Program-made: the position numbers and the translations under genes
The notes under the pieces: model-generated
Told to the model about the DNA's origin: nothing
The model's input: the letters and a program-made list of their open reading frames with translations, nothing else
Database searches by the model: none
NCBI RefSeq assembly: GCF_021390325.1
Contig: NZ_JAJUWU010000001.1
Coordinates: forward strand, 62,001 to 126,000
Direction of reading: 5' to 3'
Length of the DNA stretch: 64,000 nt
Source of the DNA: Jiella avicenniae
GTDB taxonomy: Bacteria > Pseudomonadota > Alphaproteobacteria > Rhizobiales > Rhizobiaceae
Shown: positions 53,262-62,194 of the stretch, one piece after another
How positions within the stretch are numbered: the first letter of the stretch is position 1
How the letters are laid out: the number at the start of each line of letters is the position of its first letter

Positions 53262-54839
53262 ATGCCCCTTTTCGACCGCTACGCCATCGTCGACTGGTCG
53301 GCCGCCAACACGCCGACCACCGGCAAGGATTCGATCTGGATCGCGCTGGCCGAGCGGGAAGGCGGCGAGGTGCGGATGATCGAGACCTCGAACCCGCCGA
53401 CCCGCTCGGCGGCGATGGCCCGGCTGAGACAGTTCTTTCGCGATGCGCTCGCCGAGGACAAGACCGTCTTCGCCGGCTTCGACTTTCCTTTCGGCTATCC
53501 GCAGGGCGGCGCCTCGGCGATCACCGGCGAGGCTGGCTGGCAGGCGCTCTGGAGCTTCTTCGCCGAGGCGATGCAGGACCGGGACGACAACTTTTCCAAC
53601 CGCTTCGAGGTGACGGGCCGCCTCAACCGCGAGCGCCTCTCCTTCGCGCCGATGTATTGGGGTCGGCCGATGCACCAGGACGTGCCGGGCCTGTCCGTGA
53701 CCAAGCCCGATCCCTATCCGACGGCTTTGCCCGAAAAGCGCATGGCCGAGGCGCGCACCGGCAAGGCCCAGCCCGTCTGGAAGCTGAACTTCACCGGTTC
53801 GGTCGGCAGCCAGGCGATCACCGGCATCGCCCGGCTGCAGCATCTTCGCGCCGATCCGGAATTTTCCGGCAAGATCGCCGTCTGGCCCTTCGAGACCCGC
53901 TTCGCCGAGGCGATCTCGGCACCCATCGTCCTCGCCGAGATCTATCCCGGCCTCGTCGACATCGAGAAGGGCGAAAAATCCTGCCTCGACGAGGCGCAGG
54001 TCGACACGCTCGCCGAACTCTTCGCAAGGCTCGACGCGGCCGATCGCTTCGCGCCTCTGCTCGACGTGCCGCGCGGGCTGTCTGAGGAGGAACTCGCCGC
54101 GGTCCTCGCCGAGGAAGGCTGGATCGTCGGCCTCGACCAGCTCAAGGAGGCCAATCTCGTTCCCGACCGTGGCGGTCTCGACGACCTCGCCAATGGCGCT
54201 GCCGAAGACGGCTATCTGCGGGACCCGGCGGCGATCTATGCCGAGAGCTTCCGGATCATCCGCGAAGAGGCGGATCTTTCGGCCGTGCCGGAGGAGGCCG
54301 AGGCGCTGGCCGTCCGGATGATCCACGCCTGCGGCATGACCGACATCGTCACCGATCTCGCCGTCTCGGAGGGCGCCGTCGCCGCAGGCCAGGCAGCGCT
54401 CGACGCCGGCGCACCGATCCTCTGCGATTCGGAAATGGTCGCCCACGGCATCATCTCCGCCAATCTGAAGCAGCAGAACAAGATCGTCTGCCGCCTCACC
54501 GACCCGCGCACCCGCCGCATCGCCGAGAAGAACGCGACCACCCGCTCGGCCGCCCAGGTGGACCTTTGGAGCGACGATCTGCTCGAGGGTGCGATCGTCG
54601 CCATCGGCAACGCGCCGACCGCGCTGTTCCGCCTGCTCGAGCGCCTGGACGAAGGCGCGCCGCGCCCGGCGCTGATCGTCGGAATGCCGGTCGGCTTCGT
54701 CGGCGCCGCCGAGTCGAAGGCCGCGCTTCTCGCCGATTCCCGCGGCGTTCCCTTCGTCACCCTGTCCGGGCGGCGCGGCGGTTCGGCGCTGGCGGCGGCG
54801 GCCGTCAACGCGCTCGCCATGGGGACGAAGGAGCCGTGA
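53262..54839 (+). CDS. cobH: Precorrin-8X methylmutase CobH with N-terminal RNase-H-like domain
   Basis: 525 residues, more than twice the length of CobH alone. Residues about 306-525 are CobH/CbiC: YAESFRIIREEADLSAVPEE, RMIHACGMTDIVTDL, the ILCDSEMVAHGI block with the substrate-side His, and VGMPVGFVGAAESKAAL. Residues 1-300 start with AIVDWSAANTPTTGKDSIWI and include AGFDFPFGYPQGG, a layout like RNase-H-fold proteins of the DUF429 type, with a possible Asp pair. I do not recognise a function for that half. CobH moves a methyl group to make hydrogenobyrinate (or cobyrinate in the cobalt-early route). The 3' end overlaps cobL. Confidence 0.85.
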   Translation: MPLFDRYAIVDWSAANTPTTGKDSIWIALAEREGGEVRMIETSNPPTRSAAMARLRQFFRDALAEDKTVFAGFDFPFGYPQGGASAITGEAGWQALWSFFAEAMQDRDDNFSNRFEVTGRLNRERLSFAPMYWGRPMHQDVPGLSVTKPDPYPTALPEKRMAEARTGKAQPVWKLNFTGSVGSQAITGIARLQHLRADPEFSGKIAVWPFETRFAEAISAPIVLAEIYPGLVDIEKGEKSCLDEAQVDTLAELFARLDAADRFAPLLDVPRGLSEEELAAVLAEEGWIVGLDQLKEANLVPDRGGLDDLANGAAEDGYLRDPAAIYAESFRIIREEADLSAVPEEAEALAVRMIHACGMTDIVTDLAVSEGAVAAGQAALDAGAPILCDSEMVAHGIISANLKQQNKIVCRLTDPRTRRIAEKNATTRSAAQVDLWSDDLLEGAIVAIGNAPTALFRLLERLDEGAPRPALIVGMPVGFVGAAESKAALLADSRGVPFVTLSGRRGGSALAAAAVNALAMGTKEP

Positions 54840-56149
54840 GCGATCCCGTCCGTCCCTGGCTTGCCGGCAAGGCGCAGACGGGCGGCGACGACCCGGCCGT
54901 GCCGGCGCCGGACGGCCCCTGGCTGACGGTCGTCGGCATCGGCGATGGCGGCCTTTCCTCCCTGACCGGCGAGGCGCTCGACGCGATCGACCGGGCCGGA
55001 ACGATCTTCGGCGGCGAGCGGCATCTCGCCATGCTGGGTGAAACCCGGGCCGAGACGGTTCCGTGGGACAAGCCCTTCGCCGACGCGCTCGATCGGCTGC
55101 TCGCGCGCGCCGGGACGCCGACCGTCGTCCTCGCCACCGGCGATCCGATGTGGTTCGGCGTCGGGGCGACGCTCGCACGCCATGTTTCGCCGGGCGCGAT
55201 GCGGGTGCTGCCGGCGCCGTCCGCGTTTTCGCTCGCCGCCGCCAAGCTCGGCTGGCCGATCCAGACCACCGCCTGTCTCACCGTCCACGGAAGGCCGGTC
55301 GACCAGTTGTCGCGGCATCTCTTTCCGGGCGAGCGGCTGCTGATCCTGTCCGAGGACGCAGGCTCGCCCCGCGAGATCGCCCGGCTTCTGACCAGCCGTG
55401 GCTTCGGCCAGAGCCGGCTGGTGGTGCTCGAACATCTCGGCGGCGAGCGCGAGGCGATCCGTGAGACCCTGGCGGCCGGCTACGATCTGGAAGATGGCGC
55501 CGATCTCAACCTCGTCGCCGTCGAATGCGTCGCCGGGCGCGCGGCGACCCCGCGCCCGACCGTCGCCGGCCTGCCGGACGACGCCTTCGTCCATGACGGC
55601 AAGATGACCAAGCGCACGCTGCGGGCCCTGGCGATCGCCGCGCTCGAGCCGATGCCCGGCGCGCTGCTCTGGGACGTCGGCGCCGGCGCCGGCTCGATCG
55701 CCGTCGAATGGCTGCGGGCCGCGCCCCGAGCCCGCGCCGTCGCCATCGAGCCGAAGCCGGAGCGCTGCGCGACGATCGCCGAGAACGCCGCGACGCTCGG
55801 CGTGCCGGAACTCCTGATCGTCGAGGGCCCGGCGCCGCAGGCCTATGCCGGGCTCGACGCGCCCGACGCGATCTTCATCGGCGGCGGCCTGTCGGACGGC
55901 GTCTTCGCGGCGGCCTTCGACGCGCTGAAGCCCGGCGGGCGGATGGTCGCCCATGCGGTGACGCTGGAATCGGAAGCGATTCTGATCGATCTTCACGGCC
56001 GGCTCGGTGGGGAACTGATGCGCATCGCCATCGACCGGGCCGAGACGGTCGGGCCGTTCCGCGGCTTCAAGCCGGCAATGCCGGTCGTCCACTGGCATCT
56101 GACGAAGCCCCATCCGAGACCCCGGCCGGGCACGGGACAGGCCGGATGA
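54836..56149 (+). CDS. cobL: Precorrin-6Y methyltransferase CobL (CbiE-CbiT)
   Basis: 437 residues from the GTG overlapping the previous stop. N-terminal CbiE-type tetrapyrrole methylase (about 28-235: LTVVGIGDGGLSSLTGEALD, VVLATGDPMWFGVGATLA). C-terminal CbiT domain (about 250-425: GKMTKRTLRALAIAALEPMP, the SAM-binding DVGAGAGSIAVEWLRAAP, and IFIGGGLSDGVFAAAF). It methylates C5 and C15 and decarboxylates the C12 side chain. Confidence 0.94.
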   Translation: MSDPVRPWLAGKAQTGGDDPAVPAPDGPWLTVVGIGDGGLSSLTGEALDAIDRAGTIFGGERHLAMLGETRAETVPWDKPFADALDRLLARAGTPTVVLATGDPMWFGVGATLARHVSPGAMRVLPAPSAFSLAAAKLGWPIQTTACLTVHGRPVDQLSRHLFPGERLLILSEDAGSPREIARLLTSRGFGQSRLVVLEHLGGEREAIRETLAAGYDLEDGADLNLVAVECVAGRAATPRPTVAGLPDDAFVHDGKMTKRTLRALAIAALEPMPGALLWDVGAGAGSIAVEWLRAAPRARAVAIEPKPERCATIAENAATLGVPELLIVEGPAPQAYAGLDAPDAIFIGGGLSDGVFAAAFDALKPGGRMVAHAVTLESEAILIDLHGRLGGELMRIAIDRAETVGPFRGFKPAMPVVHWHLTKPHPRPRPGTGQAG

Positions 56150-56913
56150 GCGGCATTCTCTACGGCCTCGGCGTCGGCCCGGGCGATCCGGAGCTGTTGA
56201 CGCTGAAGGCGCTGCGGATCCTGAAATCCTGCCCGGTCGTCGCCTATCCGGCGCCCGATCACGGCCAGAGCTTCGCGCGGTCGATCGTCGCCGGGTTTCT
56301 CGCCGGCGACCAGGACGAGATCCCGATCGTCGTGCCGATGCGCGTCGAGCGGTTTCCGGCAGCCGAGGTCTACGACCGGGCGGCCGAGGCGATCGCGGCG
56401 CGGCTGACCCGCGGCGAGGACGTCGCCGTCCTCTGCGAGGGCGATCCGTTCTTCTACGGCTCCTTCATGTATCTCTTCGAGCGCCTCGCCGAGCGCTACG
56501 CGGTCGAGATCGTGCCGGGCGTCGCCTCGCCGATGGCCTCGGCGGCGCGGGCGCTGCAGCCGATCGCTTCGCGCAACGACGTCCTCACCGTCATTCCCGG
56601 CCCGCTCGACGACGCGGCGCTGACCGAAAAGCTCGAAGGCGTCGAGGCCTTCGTCATCATGAAGCTCGGCCGGCATTTCGACCGGGTGAAGGCGCTGATC
56701 GCGCGGCTCGGCCTTCTCGATCGCGCGGTCTATTGCGAGCGGGTGACGCTGGCCGAGGAGCGGGTGATGCCACTCGCCGAGGTGTCGGGTGCCGCGCCCT
56801 ATTTCTCGATGATCCTCGGCTATCGCGGCGAGGAGCCGGCCATCGCGCGCCGTTATGCCCGCGAGGCAGCCGGGATTCTCGCGATCCCTTCCAATCCGAC
56901 AGATCGGGCCTGA
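56146..56913 (+). CDS. cobI: Precorrin-2 C20-methyltransferase CobI
   Basis: 255 residues. YGLGVGPGDPELLTLKALRI at the start, AVLCEGDPFFYGSFMYLF in the centre and EIVPGVASPMASAARAL, all diagnostic of the C20 enzyme. It adds the first ring methyl of the corrin branch. ATGA overlap with cobL; the next gene starts five bases later. Confidence 0.95.
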   Translation: MSGILYGLGVGPGDPELLTLKALRILKSCPVVAYPAPDHGQSFARSIVAGFLAGDQDEIPIVVPMRVERFPAAEVYDRAAEAIAARLTRGEDVAVLCEGDPFFYGSFMYLFERLAERYAVEIVPGVASPMASAARALQPIASRNDVLTVIPGPLDDAALTEKLEGVEAFVIMKLGRHFDRVKALIARLGLLDRAVYCERVTLAEERVMPLAEVSGAAPYFSMILGYRGEEPAIARRYAREAAGILAIPSNPTDRA

Positions 56914-56918
56914 CCGCC

Positions 56919-58796
56919 GTGCCGAACGACAGACCCGCCGTCATCCATCTCACCGAGGCGGCGAAGCCGCTCGCCGATCGGATCGCGGCGGCGATCGGAG
57001 GCGAGGCGATCGGCGTCGGAGCGCGGGCGGTACGCGCCGAGACCACCGGCGCACCAATCGGATCGGCCGCCCCCGGCGTCGGCGAGAGCCTGCGCGGTCT
57101 CTTCGCGGCCGGTCGGCCGCTCGTCGCGCTGATGGCGAGCGGCGCCCTGATCCGCATCCTGGCGCCGCTTCTTTCCGACAAGCAGTCCGAACCGCCGGTC
57201 GTCGCCGTCGCCGAAGACGGCTCGGCCGTCGTGCCGCTTCTCGGCGGCCATCACGGCGCCAACGACCTCGCGCGCCGCATCGCGGCGGTGACGGACGGCT
57301 TCGCGGCGGTGACGACGGCAGGCGACGTGAAATTCGGCGTCGCCCTCGACGCGCCGCCCGCGGGGTATGCGCTGGAGAACCCGCAGGACGCCAAGGCCGT
57401 GATGGCGGCGCTCGTCTCAGGCGCGAGCGCGCGCCTCGAGGCGGCGGCGCCCTGGCTCGAAGCCTCGGCGATCCCGCTTGCCGAAAACGACTCGTCCGAC
57501 GTCGCGACCGTCCGGCTGACGGTCACATCGACGGGCCGCTCTCCTCTGCCGAACGAACTCCTCTACCGGCCGAAGACCCTCGTCCTCGGCCTCGGTGCCG
57601 AGCGCGGCGCGCCCGCCGAAGAGGCGATCGCCCTTGCCGAGAACGTGCTGGCCGAAGCCGGCGTCAGCCCCCTGTCGCTGGCGGCCGTCGCCAGCCTCGA
57701 CGTCAAGGCGGACGAAGCGGCGGTGCATGCGGTGGCTGAACATTTCGGCGTCCCGGCGCGGTTTTTTGCCGCCGCGCGTCTGGAAGAGGAGGCGCCGCGG
57801 CTGGAGAACCCGTCCGACGTCGTCTTCGCCGAGGTCGGCTGCCATGGCGTCGCGGAGGGCGCGGCGCTTGCCGGCGTCGGCGCGGCCGGCCGGCTGCGGA
57901 TCGCCAAGCGCAAGTCGAAGCGGGTCACCGCCGCCCTCGGCGAGGCGCCGGAGCCGGTCGATCCCGCGACCATCGGCCGGGCGCGGGGCACGCTCTTCGT
58001 CGTCGGCATCGGCCCGGGCAGCGAGGCTTGGCGTTCGCCGGAGGTGAGCCGCATGGTGGCCGCCTCGACCGATCTCGTCGGCTATTCGCTCTATCTCGAT
58101 CTTCTCGGCCCGCTGACGGGCGGCAAGACCCGCCACGACTTCGACCTCGGCAAGGAGGAGGCGCGGGTGCGCCACGCCATGGAACTGGCCGGCGAGGGAC
58201 GGAGGGTGGCCCTCGTCTGTTCCGGCGACGCCGGCATCTACGCCATGGCGACGCTGGTCTTCGAGCTTCTCGACAAGGGCGACGTCACGGACGCCGCAAA
58301 ACGGATCGAAATCGTCAATTCGCCCGGCATCTCGGCCCTGCAGGGCGCCGCCGCCCGCGCCGGCGCGCCGCTCGGCCACGACTTCTGTACCATCTCGCTC
58401 TCCGATCTCCTGACGCCCTGGGACGACATAAAGCGGCGGGTGAAGGCCGCGGCGGAGGGCGACTTCGTCATCGCCTTCTACAACCCCGTCTCGAAGAAGC
58501 GCCGGACCCAACTCGCCTTCGCCCGCGACGTGCTGCTGCAGCACCGCCCGGCCGACACGCCGGTGATTTTGGCCGCGAATCTCGGCCGCAAGGGAGAGAC
58601 GGTGCGGATCGTGCCGCTGGAGGCGCTCGACGTGGACGAGGTCGACATGCTGACGGTGGTGATCGTCGGCTCGTCCAACACCCGCGTCGTTTCGACCGGC
58701 GACGGCAAGCGCTGGGCCTATACGCCGCGTGGCTATGCGCGCAAGGACGGGACGGGGATCGCCGGCGGTTATGCCGGGGCGATGCCCTCGAGGTAA
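56919..58796 (+). CDS. cobJ: CbiG-CobJ fusion (precorrin-3B C17-methyltransferase)
   Basis: 625 residues from GTG 56919. Residues about 1-340 are CbiG: LVALMASGALIRILAPLLSD, VVPLLGGHHGANDLARRIAA and a C-terminal segment VLGLGAERGAPAEEA. Residues about 365-615 are CobJ/CbiH: GTLFVVGIGPGSEAWRSPEV, ALVCSGDAGIYAMATLVFEL and GDFVIAFYNPVSKKRRTQL. CbiG opens the lactone ring in the early-cobalt route, while CobJ/CbiH contracts the ring. Such fusions are known. Last gene of the operon. Confidence 0.92.
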   Translation: MPNDRPAVIHLTEAAKPLADRIAAAIGGEAIGVGARAVRAETTGAPIGSAAPGVGESLRGLFAAGRPLVALMASGALIRILAPLLSDKQSEPPVVAVAEDGSAVVPLLGGHHGANDLARRIAAVTDGFAAVTTAGDVKFGVALDAPPAGYALENPQDAKAVMAALVSGASARLEAAAPWLEASAIPLAENDSSDVATVRLTVTSTGRSPLPNELLYRPKTLVLGLGAERGAPAEEAIALAENVLAEAGVSPLSLAAVASLDVKADEAAVHAVAEHFGVPARFFAAARLEEEAPRLENPSDVVFAEVGCHGVAEGAALAGVGAAGRLRIAKRKSKRVTAALGEAPEPVDPATIGRARGTLFVVGIGPGSEAWRSPEVSRMVAASTDLVGYSLYLDLLGPLTGGKTRHDFDLGKEEARVRHAMELAGEGRRVALVCSGDAGIYAMATLVFELLDKGDVTDAAKRIEIVNSPGISALQGAAARAGAPLGHDFCTISLSDLLTPWDDIKRRVKAAAEGDFVIAFYNPVSKKRRTQLAFARDVLLQHRPADTPVILAANLGRKGETVRIVPLEALDVDEVDMLTVVIVGSSNTRVVSTGDGKRWAYTPRGYARKDGTGIAGGYAGAMPSR

Positions 58797-58829
58797 CCCG
58801 TCAGGGTGAGGTTCTCGGCCCGTCATGGA

Positions 58830-58850
58830 CCGGCAGGGCAGAGGGGGCGC
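58830..58850. repeat. Fragment of the palindromic repeat
   Basis: CCGGCAGGGCAGAGGGGG then CG matches the outer end of the right arm of the element at 40867-40914, with one G fewer. Only this end is present. It lies in the 95-base gap between cobJ and yraN. Confidence 0.5.
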
Positions 58851-58891
58851 GAAGGGCGTCGACGTCGAAAGCTCGAGCTCCCCACATAAGC

Positions 58892-59290
58892 CTACGACCG
58901 CCCCCGCCACGCGTCCTTCACATGCACCGGCCAGCGGCGCGGCAGGATGGCGACGATGTCGAAGCGGATCGAAAGCCTTGCGTAGTCCTTCTGCTTGGCA
59001 AGCCAGAGATCGGCCGCGCCCTCGATCCGCCGCTGGGCGTAAGGGCCGACGGCGTCCATCGCGGCGAGGAGCGTCGGGCGCGCCTTCACCTCGACGATGG
59101 CGACGAGGTCGCCGCGCCTTGCGATGACGTCGATCTCGCCGAGCCTGGTGCGGTACTGCCGGGCGAGGATCCGGTAGCCCTTCAGCCGCAGCGCCCAGGC
59201 CGCCAGCCACTCGCCGCGATGGCCGCGGCCGAGATGGCGGCGTCTCGCCTTCGCCGCCCCCGCGTCGGCCTTGTGCGGCGGGCGGCTCAT
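58892..59290 (-). CDS. yraN: UPF0102 (YraN) nuclease-like protein
   Basis: 132 residues. [20 protein letters not shown] is the PD-(D/E)XK-type core of the YraN family, preceded by [20 protein letters not shown]. Function in bacteria is not established. As in many genomes it follows rsmI directly, overlapping its stop by four bases. Confidence 0.92.
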   Translation of the reverse strand: MSRPPHKADAGAAKARRRHLGRGHRGEWLAAWALRLKGYRILARQYRTRLGEIDVIARRGDLVAIVEVKARPTLLAAMDAVGPYAQRRIEGAADLWLAKQKDYARLSIRFDIVAILPRRWPVHVKDAWRGRS

Positions 59291-60177
59291 TTCGCCTTCA
59301 GCTCCAGGGCGCGCTGGTAGAGGTCGCGGCGGGGAAGTCCGGTGAGCCGTGCCGCTTCCTGCGCCGCTTTGGCCGGCTTCATCTCGCCGAGGAGGCCGGC
59401 GAGGATCTGGTCGGCATCGGCCTCGCCCGCCACGCTCCCGGCCGGCGGCGGCGCGATGCAGACGACGATCTCGCCGCGCACCTCTCCCATCGCGGCGAAT
59501 TGCGCCGCCAGTTCCGGCAAGGTGCCGCGATAGACCGTCTCGTGCAGTTTCGTCAGTTCGCGGCAGACGGCGGCCTCCCGCTCCGGAAACGTCTCCCCCA
59601 TGGCGGCGAGGCTGGCCGCGATCCGGTGCGGCGCCTCGAAGAGGATCAGCGTGCCGGGGATCCGCACGAGTTCTTCGAGCCGCTCGGCCCGCGCCTTTTC
59701 CTTCTGCGGCAGGAAGCCGGCGAAGAAGAAGGCGTCCGACGGAAGGCCGGAGGCGACGAGCGCCGTCGTCACCGCCGAGGCGCCGGGGATCGGCACGACC
59801 TTGACGCCGGCCTCATGCGCGCTCCGCACCAGCCGGTAGCCGGGATCGGAGACCAGCGGCGTGCCGGCGTCGGAACACAGCGCGACGGATCCACCGGAAA
59901 GAACGGTCTCGATCAGCGCCGGACCGGCGTCCTGCGCATTGTGCTCGTGATAGGGCGTCATCCGCCGCTCGATGGCAAAGCGCTGCAACAGCTTGCCGGT
60001 CACCCGCGTGTCCTCGCAGGCGAGGCGGTCCGCCCCGGCGATGATCTCCAGCGCCCGGAGGGTGATGTCGGACAGATTGCCGATCGGCGTCGCGACGAGA
60101 TAGAGCGCCGGCTCCGGCCGGGAGGCCGTGCGGGTCTGGCCGAGAAGGGTGAAGGTCGGGGCGGCGGATTGGTCCAT
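59287..60177 (-). CDS. rsmI: 16S rRNA 2'-O-ribose C1402 methyltransferase RsmI
   Basis: 296 residues from the ATG at 60177. Family landmarks: [56 protein letters not shown] and [14 protein letters not shown]. It methylates C1402 in the decoding centre. Upstream is a divergent gap to the dehydratase gene. Confidence 0.95.
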   Translation of the reverse strand: MDQSAAPTFTLLGQTRTASRPEPALYLVATPIGNLSDITLRALEIIAGADRLACEDTRVTGKLLQRFAIERRMTPYHEHNAQDAGPALIETVLSGGSVALCSDAGTPLVSDPGYRLVRSAHEAGVKVVPIPGASAVTTALVASGLPSDAFFFAGFLPQKEKARAERLEELVRIPGTLILFEAPHRIAASLAAMGETFPEREAAVCRELTKLHETVYRGTLPELAAQFAAMGEVRGEIVVCIAPPPAGSVAGEADADQILAGLLGEMKPAKAAQEAARLTGLPRRDLYQRALELKAK

Positions 60178-60495
60178 ACGTCGGGCATATACGACGGCCG
60201 GAAGATCGTGAACACCGGGGCGGCATGCGGCCGGCGTCGCGCTTTGCCCCCGTTCCTCGGACCGGCGCCTTCGGCATCCTCGGCAACGCGCCCTGTTGCG
60301 GATGGTCGAAACACGGCCGACCGGCAAGAGATTTCGAGGCGGTGACCGCCACGATCGGGGGCGGCGACATTCCGACGGACGCCGTCGCTTCGCAGAGCGT
60401 GGCCCGCGCCGGTCTTTCGCTTTGTTTTCTGGAGCTTGTCGAAAATGGGGACCCGTGGTCAAAGTGCTCGTCACCCCATGAACGGCGAGACGAGC
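60178..60495. other. Divergent intergenic region rsmI / dehydratase
   Basis: 318 bases, presumably carrying promoters for both genes. I see no convincing -35/-10 pair, terminator or palindrome. An in-frame ATG at 60478 for the rightward gene lacks a ribosome site. Confidence 0.4.
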
Positions 60496-62007
60496 ATGAC
60501 CGTAACGACCCTGAAGCTCAACGAGCGCGACGACGTCGCCGTCGCCATCAAAGATATCCCCGAAGGCTTTTCCTTCGACGGCGGGATGGCGACGCGCGAA
60601 AGGATCCCGGCCGGACACAAAGTCGCCCTCCGCCGGATCGGGGTCGGCGAACCGGTCTTCAAATACGGCCAGATCATCGGCGCTGCGACTGCGGAGATCG
60701 CGCCCGGCGCCCATGTCCACGTTCACAATCTCGGCATGGGGACGCACAAGCAGGACTACGCCTTCGGCATGGCGGCTAAGGCTTTGCCGCCCGCTCCGGG
60801 CGAGCCGACGTTCCAGGGTTTCCACCGGCCCTCCGGCCGGGTCGGGACGCGCAACTATCTCGGCATCCTCACCACGGTGAACTGTTCCGGCTCGGTCGCC
60901 CGCTTCGTCGCTGAAGAGGCCGCGCGCCGCTGCCTTCTCGATGAGTTCCCCAATGTCGACGGGGTCGTGCCGATCGTTCATGGTTCGGGCTGCGGCATGT
61001 CCGGCAAGGGGGAGGGCTACGAGGCCCTGTTCCGCACCCTGGCGGGCTACGGCCACAATCCGAATTTCGGCGCCATCCTGATGCTCGGGCTCGGCTGCGA
61101 GGTGATGCAGGTCGCCGATCTCGTCGGCCGGGACGCGCTGAAGGACGGGGCGCGTTTCCGCTACATGACCATCCAGGGAAGCGGCGGGACGAAGGCGACG
61201 ATCGACGGCGCGCTCGGCGCGCTGCGCGAACTCGCGGCGGAGGCCGATCGGTCGGTGCGGGCCGAAGCGCCCGCCTCGAAGCTCGTCATGGGCATGCAGT
61301 GCGGCGGGTCCGACGGCTATTCCGGCATCACCGCCAACCCCGCGCTGGGCGTCGCGTCCGACCTCTTGGTCCGCCACGGCGGGATCTCGATCCTTTCCGA
61401 GACGTCGGAAATCTACGGCGCCGAACACCTTCTCACCCGTCGCGCCGTCGACGAGGCGACGGGCCGCAAGCTGATCGACCTGATCGAGTGGTGGGAGGAC
61501 TATACCGCCCGCAATCACGGCGAGATGGACAACAACCCGTCCCCCGGCAACAAGCGCGGCGGGCTGACCACCATCCTGGAAAAGAGCCTCGGGGCCGTCG
61601 CCAAGGCCGGCCATGCGCCGCTTGCCGGCGTCTACAAATATGGCGAGCCGATCGATCGTCCCGGCTTCGCCTTCATGGACAGCCCCGGCTACGACCCGTG
61701 CTCGGTCACCGGCCAGATCGCTTCGGGCGCAAACCTCATCACCTTTACGACCGGGCGGGGCAGCGTCTCGGGCTACATGCCGGTTCCCTGCATCAAGATC
61801 GCCTCCAATCCCGACCTCTGGAAGCGGATGGAGCCGGACATGGACGTCGATTGCGGCGCCATCCTCGGCGGCGCGACAATGGAAGAAAAGGGCGAGGAGA
61901 TCTTCCGGATGATGCTGCGCGTCGCCTCCGGCGAAAAGACCAAGAGCGAGGCGCAGGGCTTCGGAACGGTCGAATTCGTGCCCTGGCAGATCGGCGCGGT
62001 GATGTGA
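60496..62007 (+). CDS. Altronate/galactarate dehydratase family protein
   Basis: 503 residues from the ATG at 60496 (GAGACGAG upstream). Residues about 1-95 are a SAF domain (VAVAIKDIPEGFSFDGG; VHVHNLGMGTHKQDYAFG). Residues about 105-500 are the UxaA/GarD catalytic part: GRVGTRNYLGILTTVNCSGS, HGSGCGMSGKGEGYEALFRT, GMQCGGSDGYSGITANPALG and DSPGYDPCSVTGQIASGANL. The enzymes use iron to remove water from sugar acids. UxaA-type altronate or GarD-type galactarate dehydratase cannot be separated here; no neighbouring sugar-acid genes help. Confidence 0.88.
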   Translation: MTVTTLKLNERDDVAVAIKDIPEGFSFDGGMATRERIPAGHKVALRRIGVGEPVFKYGQIIGAATAEIAPGAHVHVHNLGMGTHKQDYAFGMAAKALPPAPGEPTFQGFHRPSGRVGTRNYLGILTTVNCSGSVARFVAEEAARRCLLDEFPNVDGVVPIVHGSGCGMSGKGEGYEALFRTLAGYGHNPNFGAILMLGLGCEVMQVADLVGRDALKDGARFRYMTIQGSGGTKATIDGALGALRELAAEADRSVRAEAPASKLVMGMQCGGSDGYSGITANPALGVASDLLVRHGGISILSETSEIYGAEHLLTRRAVDEATGRKLIDLIEWWEDYTARNHGEMDNNPSPGNKRGGLTTILEKSLGAVAKAGHAPLAGVYKYGEPIDRPGFAFMDSPGYDPCSVTGQIASGANLITFTTGRGSVSGYMPVPCIKIASNPDLWKRMEPDMDVDCGAILGGATMEEKGEEIFRMMLRVASGEKTKSEAQGFGTVEFVPWQIGAVM

Positions 62008-62194
62008 GCGCCGGCGCGCCGTCCCGTTGATGCGGGCGCCCGAACGAAACGCATCAGCCCCAAAATCTCGGGTTCGAGCGTAGACGGACTGCGGATCGAG
62101 ATCTTCCGCAACCGCATTTCGTGCTGTTCCTTGCCTGTCCGAGTTCTATGTGCCGCATCGTGGCTCGATCGGATAGAAGAGGCAGCGCGATCAC

